Origin: an uncultured Lachnospiraceae bacterium
Lineage (GTDB): Bacteria; Bacillota; Clostridia; Lachnospirales; Lachnospiraceae
Assembly: GCA_910579425.1 (NCBI GenBank)
Contig: CAJTVL010000008.1
Location: 21,589 to 85,588 of the forward strand
Direction of reading: 5' to 3'
Length of the DNA: 64,000 nucleotides
This document shows, piece after piece, positions 7,895 through 15,629 of the stretch (position 1 is its first letter; every line of letters starts with the position of its first letter). The notes beneath the pieces are model-generated. The model made no database searches and was not told the DNA's origin. It saw nothing but the letters and a program-made list of their open reading frames with translations. The position numbers were made by a program, and so were the translations under genes.

Positions 7895-9806
7895 ATGGTA
7901 AAAATGATTTAATAGAAGATGTTATCGCTTTTTCTATCTTCTTTACAGGAACGACTGTAAGTAATTTCCCTTTAATCTCGCTTTCGCTTAAATAAGGATC
8001 TTTCCAAAATCTTGAATCAACTGATTTTTCCCTGTTATCTCCCATCACAAAATAACATCCTTCCCCGACTTCGAATTCACCGGCCGCATTCGTCTCTATA
8101 TTTTCCCCGAGATATTCTTCATAAACAAGCTCATTGTTAATATGCACATAGCCGTCTGCAAAGGATAATCTGTCTCCCGGAACTCCAATCACCCGTTTGA
8201 TCAGCAGACTCCCCTTCGAGTTTTCCTCATGGGAGGAAAAAATGATAACATCTCCGCGCCGCGGTTTATGATTTACATAAGCAAGGCCATTTACGATTAC
8301 GTAATCGCCCGCATTTAAAAAAGGCTCCATGGATTCCGAAGGAACTATCCCCCATACAAGCACTTTCGAAAATAAAAGGAAAACAGCAATAAACGCCAGA
8401 AGCATTCTGGCCATCGTTTTCTGCCATTCGGATAATATCTTCTTTTTCCGCCCCTTATTCTTTAATTGGTCATAAGGCTCCCTTCCAGAATGCGGTGTGC
8501 CCTGCCTCACCCTTTTCCAAATTTTCTGCCAGAATCTTTTCCCCTTTTCACTTCTCAGCCAAAAAACACCTACAATAAGTATAAAAAAGAGTAAAGGCAG
8601 TATATATACGCGGGCCGGAATACTTTTCTTTATCTCTTTTACAACGACAGCCTTATATAAGGTTTCATTCCCTGCAATATCAACTGCTCTGATATTTAAT
8701 ATGTTTTCGCCGTCTTTTAAAATATAGTCCGCATTAAAGGAGCCATCCCCTGTAACTGTCGGTTTGACCTCATTGATTGTAAAACTCTCATAATCCCTGA
8801 CGGTGCCCGTGACCGTTATTACATCATCATACGTCGTCAGTCCGTCATATTCCATATCCAGTGTCAGCGTCGGTTTGACACTGTCCCTTATTATGGAGTA
8901 TGCCGTCGATCTCATATTGTGCTGGGAGTCAATCACATAGGCAGAAATATCATTCTTCCCTTCCTCAACAGGAATGTCGAATGTATAAGTCCCCTCTGCC
9001 AGTATCCCGGTATGCTTTATCTCAAGGCCATTATTCAGGAACAAGAGGGAATATGGTTTCCTAAGTGTAACCTCTACCGAAATTCCATCTTTGTTTGTGT
9101 ATGCCTCATCCTCATACAGGACTTGTGCCTCAGGGGAATAATCTGTTTTTACGGTTTTCTGGAACTTGGCGCCAGCGATCCCCTCACTCTCTGCCGGAAC
9201 CACCTCAACTGTTATTTCTTCTGTCAATGCCGGTAAACTGAACTCATAATATCTGCCATCAACGGTCTGCCTGTCAAGAATCTGGGATGTGGCAGCGTCA
9301 ATAATTGAAATATTGACATTGCCGCAGCTTGTATCCGTCCACTCCACCACGATTGCGTCATCTTTCAGATATTCCGTCAGACCGGCAATATCCCTGGCTA
9401 CTTCAACATTGCCAACCGAAAATACTGTCTTATCAATCGCCCTGACACTTACTTTAACTTTCCCCGGTATCTGCTCTGGTGTCAGACCTTCCTCCCTACC
9501 GCCAATTTCTTCTATGCCAGCCAACGTTACCCTGACATTCCAACTGCCCTTTTTCACATCCTTAACATGAAAGGAACAGACATTTCCGCCCGCTATATTC
9601 TGCGTCCAGACAGAATCATCATTCTCTCTGCATAGCGTTACTTCAAAATTTCCTTTGTTTTCCGTAACAATTTCAAACTCGCAAGCCTCATAATCCTGTT
9701 CTATCTCAAACGTAAGCTCCTTAAAGACCGGCTCGCCCCCCGGGCTGTCTGCCTCAGTTTCTGTGCCGGTATTTACCACTGATCTATAAATTATGTTTTT
9801 TCTCAT
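7893..9806 (-). CDS. signal peptidase I fused to an N-terminal Ig-like extracellular region
   Basis: In this 637-residue protein the last 150 residues are a type I signal peptidase. The catalytic serine lies in SESMEP (S492), the general-base lysine in KRVIGVPGD (about K537), and MGDNREKSVDSR follows. Before that come two membrane helices (about 397-418 and 464-487) separated by a very basic loop (RFWQKIWKRVRQ), consistent with a cytoplasmic loop. About 395 N-terminal residues are beta-rich, with an Ig-like signature (DGENILNIRAVDIAGNET). For the peptidase to face outward the Ig-like part must also be outside, yet no signal peptide is seen. Ordinary signal peptidases are about 170-200 residues. 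It overlaps its upstream neighbour by 4 bp. Possible substrates are the exported or pilin-like proteins of the element. Confidence 0.85.
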   Translation of the reverse strand: MRKNIIYRSVVNTGTETEADSPGGEPVFKELTFEIEQDYEACEFEIVTENKGNFEVTLCRENDDSVWTQNIAGGNVCSFHVKDVKKGSWNVRVTLAGIEEIGGREEGLTPEQIPGKVKVSVRAIDKTVFSVGNVEVARDIAGLTEYLKDDAIVVEWTDTSCGNVNISIIDAATSQILDRQTVDGRYYEFSLPALTEEITVEVVPAESEGIAGAKFQKTVKTDYSPEAQVLYEDEAYTNKDGISVEVTLRKPYSLLFLNNGLEIKHTGILAEGTYTFDIPVEEGKNDISAYVIDSQHNMRSTAYSIIRDSVKPTLTLDMEYDGLTTYDDVITVTGTVRDYESFTINEVKPTVTGDGSFNADYILKDGENILNIRAVDIAGNETLYKAVVVKEIKKSIPARVYILPLLFFILIVGVFWLRSEKGKRFWQKIWKRVRQGTPHSGREPYDQLKNKGRKKKILSEWQKTMARMLLAFIAVFLLFSKVLVWGIVPSESMEPFLNAGDYVIVNGLAYVNHKPRRGDVIIFSSHEENSKGSLLIKRVIGVPGDRLSFADGYVHINNELVYEEYLGENIETNAAGEFEVGEGCYFVMGDNREKSVDSRFWKDPYLSESEIKGKLLTVVPVKKIEKAITSSIKSFLP

Positions 9807-10120
9807 TTACTGTCTCCAATAATCTCCTTAAAGCTATCGAACCCGATCCTCAAAAAGTCATGCGCGTTTATAACCTCCAAATCATTAGTCCACCAGGTTC
9901 CTCTCTTTTCGCCGGCTTTAAAAAAGGCATAATAGATTGGATAGACTGCTCTCTTTCTTCCATTTATTTTCCGATAAGCCGTATCGTCTTTCTTGACAAT
10001 GGGTTCTCCCAGTCTTCGGCAAATCATACTGAACTCCTTTTCCTGATGTCTGTCTATTATTTCAACCGCCATCCTCCTCTCGCTAATCTTATCCAGATCA
10101 ACAAATCTTCCCTTTTGCAT
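9803..10120 (-). CDS. hypothetical protein, 105 aa, co-operonic with the signal peptidase fusion
   Basis: This is a small basic soluble protein without membrane segments. I do not recognise the family. Its C-terminus overlaps the start of the signal peptidase gene by 4 bp, so it is the first gene of a two-gene operon. The ATG at 10120 is preceded by GGGG-rich sequence (rc of CCCCC at about 10129), and a promoter lies at 10150-10177. It contains a WWTNDLEVI stretch in its C-terminal half. A regulatory or chaperone role for the peptidase is possible, but nothing in the sequence shows it. Confidence 0.6.
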   Translation of the reverse strand: MQKGRFVDLDKISERRMAVEIIDRHQEKEFSMICRRLGEPIVKKDDTAYRKINGRKRAVYPIYYAFFKAGEKRGTWWTNDLEVINAHDFLRIGFDSFKEIIGDSK

Positions 10121-10145
10121 TAAGAATTCCCCCTTTATATATCAC

Positions 10146-10177
10146 GTATAGTATACTATATTATGCGTATTTTTCAA
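10146..10177 (-). promoter_or_regulatory. minus-strand promoter overlapping a TATAGTATACTATA palindrome
   Basis: Read on the minus strand, TTGAAA (10177-10172), a 16-bp spacer and TATACT (10155-10150) form a promoter for the 105-aa/signal peptidase operon. The -10 lies inside the palindrome GTATAGTATACTATA at 10146-10160. Related GTATAC-centred sequences cover the -10 boxes at 16721, 34601, 40331 and 48312. An XRE-type regulator gene is divergent from this site, so it is a plausible operator. Confidence 0.6.
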
Positions 10178-10262
10178 TATACACATTGTGCATTTTTGAT
10201 AGAAATTAAGTAATTTTGAGACTAAAAAAGGGAAAAGTATAAAAAAATAGTTCCCATCCATA

Positions 10263-10290
10263 TTGACACTTTCTTGAATTCTGATATATT
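10263..10290 (+). promoter_or_regulatory. promoter of the XRE regulator gene
   Basis: TTGACA (10263-10268), a 16-bp spacer, and TATATT (10285-10290) lie 35 bp upstream of the regulator's ATG, which has AAGGAGA in front of it. Confidence 0.65.
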
Positions 10291-10325
10291 ACAAATAGGC
10301 GTGTGTATATTTTAAGGAGATTAGT

Positions 10326-11039
10326 ATGATAACTATGCAACAAAAAGCAACTCGACTTGCACATTTAAGAAGCAGTAACAACATGACACAAAAAGAAATG
10401 GCAGAAAGGCTTTCGGAGCTTTCTACCCGAAAGGAACCGCTCACCGTATCGACTGTCAGTTCCTGGGAAACCGGAAGAAGGCAGCCCAGCCGCGAAATGA
10501 TTGACTGTATCGCAAAGCTCTTCCAGGTTTCGGCAGATTATCTCGAATGCCTGACCGATGAGCCAAATGGTTCAGCCTGCTCCCTGCCCCCAGAACCTGA
10601 ATATGAAAATCAAATATCGATTCCTATGGATAAGATCGCTACTCTGGACGGTAAACCTGTGTTCGTTTCTTTTAAGAACCATGCCCATGAAGACCAGTGG
10701 GGCATTGTAAATATGGATCGTAGCTCATTTATCTTAAGGAATGGACTGTTGCGCTTTACAGACCAGACAATTGACCAGATATTTGTCTCAGAACCCTATT
10801 TCGCTTATATTAAATCGACACAAAGCAATTTAAGTCTTGATATGTCCAAGCTATTGAATACCAAAAAATATGTGTGGATTGAAATGACAACATCAAACAG
10901 CTATGTGCGCGGTCTTTATAACGGGTGGTTTCATCACAATGAGACCCATTCGTGCCTTATCAACGAGAAAGGATTAACCCTTCCCTATGAAGGTTTAGGA
11001 ATATCTTTCCATGCTTATCCCAACAGGAAAATGTGCTGA
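10326..11039 (+). CDS. XRE-family transcriptional regulator with unknown C-terminal domain
   Basis: This 237-residue protein has an N-terminal helix-turn-helix of the Cro/C1 type over about residues 8-75 (NMTQKEMAERLSEL..., TVSSWETGRRQPSR). The remaining 150 residues form an unknown domain without the SOS-repressor serine protease signature. It contains a WIEMTTSNSYVRGLYNGWF segment, possibly a sensor or oligomerisation part. It is divergent from the 105-aa/signal peptidase operon, across about 200 bp that contain a TATAGTATACTATA palindrome. That makes it a good candidate for the regulator of that promoter and of the similar -10 sequences elsewhere in the window. Its own promoter is at 10263-10290. 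Confidence 0.85.
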   Translation: MITMQQKATRLAHLRSSNNMTQKEMAERLSELSTRKEPLTVSTVSSWETGRRQPSREMIDCIAKLFQVSADYLECLTDEPNGSACSLPPEPEYENQISIPMDKIATLDGKPVFVSFKNHAHEDQWGIVNMDRSSFILRNGLLRFTDQTIDQIFVSEPYFAYIKSTQSNLSLDMSKLLNTKKYVWIEMTTSNSYVRGLYNGWFHHNETHSCLINEKGLTLPYEGLGISFHAYPNRKMC

Positions 11040-11058
11040 AACATGCTACTTACCAGCT

Positions 11059-11108
11059 GGCTGTCAAACCAATGATCTGAAATCATAGAGCGACAGCCTT
11101 ATTTATTT
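11059..11108 (+). terminator. terminator after the XRE gene
   Basis: GGCTGTC (11059-11065) pairs with GACAGCC (11092-11098), with an inner ATGAT/ATCAT pairing, followed by TTATTTATTTT. The T run is interrupted, so the strength is uncertain. The rest of the 185-bp gap to the next gene shows only AT-rich sequence. Confidence 0.6.
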
Positions 11109-11224
11109 TACAATTCTTTATTGTCTCCGCATACTCTCATTGGATCTATGTCATTTTTATTTACTTTTCTCTTATTCGGTGTTATTTTATGTGTACTACA
11201 CCATATAGTAAATAGGAGGCTGAT

Positions 11225-11632
11225 ATGATCCAACTAAACCCAAAATCCACCTGTACCAAATGCAAGCGTTTCATCAACCTGTCACTCCCATACTGCCCTT
11301 ATTGCGGAACCGAAAACAAAAAAACTGTACCAAAACCAAAAAAGGAATCCGATAAGTCTGCCCGGCCCTCTGCCGATGCCAACACCCAAGACAAACGTTC
11401 CAAAATACAATGGTCAGACGAAACCAGCCATAGCACCGTTGATTATGCTTCTATGTATGATGCGGCAGGAACCTATAACCCCAACTATGACGGATATTAC
11501 AACGACACTCTGCCCCAAATCGCTGATGAGATAGACAGCCTGCTGGCCGGAAAAGAAAAAATTGTCTTGAAAGCTGTTTTTTCTCTGACATCCATAGCCG
11601 CGATTATCGCATATCTCATACTGACCCTTTAG
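11225..11632 (+). CDS. zinc-ribbon protein with C-terminal membrane anchor
   Basis: This 135-residue protein starts with a double-CxxC zinc ribbon (CTKCKRF at about residue 10, CPYCGTE at about residue 24). A hydrophilic linker rich in lysine, serine and tyrosine follows, and one transmembrane helix ends the chain (SLTSIAAIIAYLILTL). The ribbon therefore faces the cytoplasm in a tail-anchored arrangement. AGGAGG sits a few bases before the ATG. The gene is 12 bp from the next membrane protein and they probably act together. The function is unknown, though such zinc-ribbon/membrane proteins are frequent in Clostridia. Confidence 0.7.
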   Translation: MIQLNPKSTCTKCKRFINLSLPYCPYCGTENKKTVPKPKKESDKSARPSADANTQDKRSKIQWSDETSHSTVDYASMYDAAGTYNPNYDGYYNDTLPQIADEIDSLLAGKEKIVLKAVFSLTSIAAIIAYLILTL

Positions 11633-11644
11633 AGAGGTATCCAT

Positions 11645-12124
11645 ATGTTTTTTAATAAATTTTCATTTACATTTTTAAAAGGCCTGCCTGAAGATCTCAG
11701 CGAAGCCTTAAGCAACCGCGCAGTCAGTATGCTGCTGCTCTCTATAACATTTTTTACTACTACTCTCTTCCTGAAGAAAACAGTGCTGGTTATTTCTTCT
11801 CTGGTAACACTCTTTTTTCTGTGGGCTACCTTTCTGTATATCCTATATCTGATCAAGAGAGATAGGCTGCTTTATGTAAAAGGAATCTGTACGGAGCTAT
11901 ATGAAAAAAAACTTTTCACGCATAGCTGCGCATGCTATGTCGTTTTTGAAGCAAACGGCTATAATTACAGGTGCGGTACAAGCTATAAAAGCATGAAAAA
12001 TATAAAGGAAGGAATGTATATAGCCGTCTATGCTGCCGAAAGCTCCATTTTACAGGATACACATGGATGTATTCAAATTCTGCACCCTATTTTTCTGTTG
12101 CCCTCGTATAACAGCGATACCTGA
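11645..12124 (+). CDS. small membrane protein, 159 aa
   Basis: It has two closely spaced N-terminal membrane helices (AVSMLLLSITFFTTTLFL and VLVISSLVTLFFLWATFLYILYLI). A C-terminal soluble domain of about 85 residues follows, with beta character and several cysteines (HSCACYVVFEANGYNYRCG). The fold of the soluble part resembles short beta-rich sensor domains seen after membrane hairpins, but I cannot name a family. It follows the zinc-ribbon gene by 12 bp with AGAGG in front of the start. It is probably a two-gene operon. Confidence 0.65.
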   Translation: MFFNKFSFTFLKGLPEDLSEALSNRAVSMLLLSITFFTTTLFLKKTVLVISSLVTLFFLWATFLYILYLIKRDRLLYVKGICTELYEKKLFTHSCACYVVFEANGYNYRCGTSYKSMKNIKEGMYIAVYAAESSILQDTHGCIQILHPIFLLPSYNSDT

Positions 12125-12132
12125 AATGTCTG

Positions 12133-12227
12133 TTGCATATTATCTACAAAATGGTATAATATACATATGAATAAGATTTAGATTTTTCCATTTTTATTTA
12201 GCGGCAAACTTTGCTTTGCTGCTTTTT
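12133..12227 (+). promoter_or_regulatory. promoter with terminator-bearing leader (module C)
   Basis: The -35 is TTGCAT (12133-12138), the spacer is 16 bp, and TGG precedes the -10 TATAAT (12155-12160). The block TGTTGCAT.TTAT...CAAAATGGTATAAT is nearly identical to module A at 791-820. A hairpin AGCGGCAAA/TTTGCTGCT with a T5 tail ends at 12227, about 60 bp before the next gene. The leader RNA would be about 57 nt. Confidence 0.65.
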
Positions 12228-12284
12228 ATTGTTAATAAAAACTTGCAAAATTATAAGGCTATCAGCGCCAAATAAGGAGGATGA

Positions 12285-12446
12285 ATGGTAACTGAACGAA
12301 GCATCAAACGAAAAAAACAGGTTCTTATAGATTTCGGGCTCTCAGAAGAATCCGTAGAAAAGCTTTTTAAAGATAAGGAATTTGATTCCACAAGAACCTT
12401 AGATTGTTATGCAAATCAAATACTGATAAAAATGTTTGAAGAATGA
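12285..12446 (+). CDS. small hypothetical protein, 53 aa
   Basis: A short reading frame starts at ATG 12285 with AAGGAGG four bases upstream. It reads MVTERSIKRKKQVLIDFG... and ends with LIKMFEE. The N-terminus is basic, the rest acidic and probably helical, with an FGLSEESVEKLF segment. It lies just behind the leader-terminator module and 25 bp before the next gene, so it is the first gene of that operon. A small regulator or leader-type role is possible. I do not recognise a family. The perfect Shine-Dalgarno sequence is the main reason for calling it. Confidence 0.6.
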   Translation: MVTERSIKRKKQVLIDFGLSEESVEKLFKDKEFDSTRTLDCYANQILIKMFEE

Positions 12447-12471
12447 TTGCCATATACAGAAAGGACTTAAA

Positions 12472-13683
12472 ATGTATAAGTTAAAAGACGAAGAAGAACG
12501 GATGCTGGCATCAAACGAGGTTCACGATTTTTTTGCGGAGCAGGAAAGCGGGGATCAATGGATTATCGTATATACGAATGAGCTTGAAGTATTGCCGCTG
12601 GAAAATAACGATCTGACAATCTATATGCAAAATGCCTTTCATTTCAAAACCCGCTCCGGCTTTACCATAAAAGGATTTGCCAGCGATGTAGAGGAAGAAG
12701 AGATCCTCACCTCCATGAGGTCAACAAAAACCTGCATCATAGTCCCTATAAACAATGAAATGTGTATGTATCCCCTGCGTTATACCGCATGGAGCCACCT
12801 CCAGGATCGCTCAGGTATTACAGGCGGGTCAATCTCATCATTAAAGGCTCGGAAACGTGCAACAGAAATGCCGCCGGCTACAAGGTGCCAGTGCCTGAAT
12901 GACGGGCTGACTCTCTATAAGGATAAAACCCTTGTACTCATCCGTAACGGGAAAGTTACGGCACTATTATCGGGAGACGAAAACGATTATTCCGTCATGC
13001 CTGTTATTAAATTACTCAATATCCTGGAAAGTGAACTCACAAATTCTTACCAGGGTTATGAGCTGACCGGCGCTGTGGCTACCCACGAAATCGCATCCGC
13101 AACATACGATCTGCATGATGCCGATCTTGAAAAAAGGATTATGCAGATTCTTTCGGACAATGGCCAGTTATTTTCTAATGTAAAAGTGCAAATCCGCCTT
13201 ACCACATCCGACGTTGGGCTCTGTGCAGCGCGATTATCCCCTATCATTCTGATCGATCATTATGTAATGCCCATCGGAAGGAGCCTGTATGTCAACCATA
13301 AGGGCGGAGCCAAAGCCATGTCGCTTTATACTGATATTGTACGCCTTTTACTGGCGAAATACAGAGAAAACATTTCTAATCTCCGAAACCTTATGAAAGT
13401 GGCCATACTTCATCCCGCAGACTGCCTCAGAAACACATATACCGCTCTAAAGCTAAAAGGCTATTCTGCAGAGTTAAACCAGTGTGTTGAAAGGATCCGG
13501 CAGGAACATGCCGATTCCTGCACAGGATACGATATTTACTGGTATCTCAATGAAATATTGTATCTGGCTGAAGAAAATGCACGAAAGAAGCCTGCCGGGA
13601 AATCATCCTTTGACGCTTTCCTTGACGCACAGGAAATTATCGCCGAGGTCTTATTTATGGACTTGAAATTGCTGGACTACTGA
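12472..13683 (+). CDS. hypothetical protein, 403 aa
   Basis: This is a soluble protein with no membrane helix. The ATG at 12472 is chosen because AAAGGA lies at 12459-12464; the frame itself extends to a TTG at 12436 that overlaps the previous gene. The central part (DGLTLYKDKTLVLIRNGKVTALLS) looks like a beta-rich fold. The C-terminal 130 residues are helical, with a conserved-looking HPADCLRNTYTALKLKGYS. The architecture is vaguely like DUF932-type phage/plasmid proteins, but I cannot confirm that. It is the second gene after module C and is followed by a strong terminator. Confidence 0.65.
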   Translation: MYKLKDEEERMLASNEVHDFFAEQESGDQWIIVYTNELEVLPLENNDLTIYMQNAFHFKTRSGFTIKGFASDVEEEEILTSMRSTKTCIIVPINNEMCMYPLRYTAWSHLQDRSGITGGSISSLKARKRATEMPPATRCQCLNDGLTLYKDKTLVLIRNGKVTALLSGDENDYSVMPVIKLLNILESELTNSYQGYELTGAVATHEIASATYDLHDADLEKRIMQILSDNGQLFSNVKVQIRLTTSDVGLCAARLSPIILIDHYVMPIGRSLYVNHKGGAKAMSLYTDIVRLLLAKYRENISNLRNLMKVAILHPADCLRNTYTALKLKGYSAELNQCVERIRQEHADSCTGYDIYWYLNEILYLAEENARKKPAGKSSFDAFLDAQEIIAEVLFMDLKLLDY

Positions 13684-13756
13684 GCGTAGCAGACTCATAT
13701 GTTTTCTGATTGAGTAAATTGCGGCGATATTTTATTGACGATCATTGAAAAGTTTT

Positions 13757-13792
13757 AAAACCCCTGGAGAAATTTCTGCCAGGGGTTTTTTA
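13757..13792 (+). terminator. intrinsic terminator
   Basis: AAAACCCCTGG (13757-13767) pairs with CCAGGGGTTTT (13779-13789) around an 11-nt loop, and the T run ends the hairpin. It closes the 12285-13683 operon. Confidence 0.85.
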
Positions 13793-13904
13793 CATAATGT
13801 CCACAATGACCTCAACTATTACCGTTTTACATTTTCTTGTAGTGAAGGCATTTACATGATAGAATGATGGCAGAATGGCAGATTTGGAAAGGGGTATAAA
13901 AATT

Positions 13905-15578
13905 ATGGGGATAAAATTGCCGTTAGGCTTCGATCTTTTTGATAAGGTTCGTGAAAGTAATTGCTACTACATCGATAAAACCGGTTTTATCAGCGAACTT
14001 TTGGAAGAGAACTTTAAAGTGAATTTAATTACCCGTCCCCGACGTTTCGGCAAAACGCTGACCATGAGTATGCTCGCCAGTTTTTTTGATATTATGAGAG
14101 ACAGCAGGGCTTATTTTGAGGGACTGGAAATTTCGCAAAATCCTGATTTATGTGAAGAGTGGATGAACAAATGGCCGGTGTTGTTTCTAACTTTGAAGGA
14201 TGTGAATGGGGACTCTTTTGAGGATGCCTATGAGATGCTTTGCTTCTCCATTGCTTCTTTGTGTGGAGAACACGAATATCTGGCTTATAGCGAAAAGGTT
14301 CGTGACAGTGATAAGAAAATATTTACGCGGCTGATGTATCAGGAAGGAAATACAACTGATGTAAAGTCGGCTCTGGCAGTGCTTATCCGCATGATGGAAT
14401 CCCATTTTGGCAGGTCTGTTATCCTTTTAATCGACGAATATGATGTGCCGCTTGCAAAGGCAAGCGACAATAACTATTACCCGCAAATGCTAAATACAAT
14501 ACAGAGTTTTCTGGGAATGGTCTGGAAAACAAATCCGGCTCTGAAATTTGCGGTGGTGACAGGATGTCTCCACATAGCAAAAGAAAGCATTTTTACCGGA
14601 GCTAACAATTTTATATCAAGATCCCTGTCGTCTAAATGGTATAACAGGTATTTCGGGTTTACGGAGGATGAGGTCAGGCGGCTGTTGCAGGAAGCCGGGC
14701 TTTCTGGATACCTTGATGAAATGAAAAAATGGTACAACGGGTATCTGTTCGGCGGTCAGGAGGTATATTGTCCATGGGACGTTATTAATCATGTGAGTTT
14801 GCTACAAAAGAACGCCGAGGCTAAGCCCGCCAATTATTGGAAGGATACCAGCCACAACCAGATTATCCGCCGTTTTATAGACAGAAAAAACTTGCAAGTG
14901 CAGGATAAGTTTGAAACGCTTCTTTCCGGGGGCGTGATTCAGGAGCATATCCTGGAGGACCTAACCTATGATTTTGACAATTCAACAGAGGAAAATTTGT
15001 GGAGTATCCTTTATTTGACCGGATATTTGACGGAAGCTGCGCCTGAAAACTTCCCTAAAGAGCTTTGCCCGGAGGAAGGAAAAACCGCGCTGCGGATCCC
15101 CAATGAGGAGGTCAGGAATCTGTTTGCTGAGACTGTGGCGAAATGGTTTTCTGACGGCATTTCAGGCCGGGACAGAACAAGGATGTTTCAGGCATGGTGG
15201 AATGGAGATGATCACCTGCTTACCCAGGAAGTGACGGATATCTTATTTACAACCATCAGTTATTTTGATTATAAAGAAGATTATTACCACGCATTTGTAA
15301 CCGGTTTGTTTTCAGGAGCCGGTTATGAGGTAGTGTCCAATTCCGAACAGGGGACGGGGCGCGCGGATATTTTTGTGAAAGACAGAAGAAACCGGCGGGC
15401 ACTCATCATTGAAGTAAAGCCCTCTAAGGGAGAGCACAGTATGGAAACGGACTGTACTGAGGCTTTAGAGCAGATTAAAAGACGGCAGTATGCCAGAGAA
15501 GCCCTGAAAGGATATGAGAAAGTGCTTTGCTACGGCGCCGCTTTTTTCGAAAAGCAGTGTCTGATAAAATCACAATAG
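13905..15578 (+). CDS. AAA-ATPase-like / PD-(D/E)XK nuclease-like protein (DUF1703 type)
   Basis: This is about 557 residues. It begins with the family's typical LPLGFDLFDKVRESNCYYIDKTGFI, followed by a P-loop-like RPRRFGKT at about residue 45 and ILLIDEYDVP (Walker B) near residue 178. The C-terminus carries a PD-(D/E)XK-like nuclease core (GRADIFV...LIIEVKPSK near residue 505). Such proteins are frequent, often multicopy, and of unknown role. I use the ATG at 13905, with GGAAAGGGG upstream; an in-frame ATG at 13875 lacks a binding site. Its plus strand is visibly richer in G than the flanking plus-strand genes, which are C/T-rich, so it may be a recent insertion. Confidence 0.8.
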   Translation: MGIKLPLGFDLFDKVRESNCYYIDKTGFISELLEENFKVNLITRPRRFGKTLTMSMLASFFDIMRDSRAYFEGLEISQNPDLCEEWMNKWPVLFLTLKDVNGDSFEDAYEMLCFSIASLCGEHEYLAYSEKVRDSDKKIFTRLMYQEGNTTDVKSALAVLIRMMESHFGRSVILLIDEYDVPLAKASDNNYYPQMLNTIQSFLGMVWKTNPALKFAVVTGCLHIAKESIFTGANNFISRSLSSKWYNRYFGFTEDEVRRLLQEAGLSGYLDEMKKWYNGYLFGGQEVYCPWDVINHVSLLQKNAEAKPANYWKDTSHNQIIRRFIDRKNLQVQDKFETLLSGGVIQEHILEDLTYDFDNSTEENLWSILYLTGYLTEAAPENFPKELCPEEGKTALRIPNEEVRNLFAETVAKWFSDGISGRDRTRMFQAWWNGDDHLLTQEVTDILFTTISYFDYKEDYYHAFVTGLFSGAGYEVVSNSEQGTGRADIFVKDRRNRRALIIEVKPSKGEHSMETDCTEALEQIKRRQYAREALKGYEKVLCYGAAFFEKQCLIKSQ

Positions 15579-15586
15579 AAGACGAC

Positions 15587-15616
15587 ACGCAGCCCAAATA
15601 AGTATATGGGCTGCGT
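15587..15616. terminator. hairpin between convergent genes
   Basis: ACGCAGCCCA (15587-15596) pairs with TGGGCTGCGT (15607-15616). There is no long T run on either side, but it lies exactly between the ends of the AAA-ATPase-like gene and the converging parB-like gene, so it is probably a shared terminator. Confidence 0.55.
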
Positions 15617-15629
15617 AAAACATAGTCTC

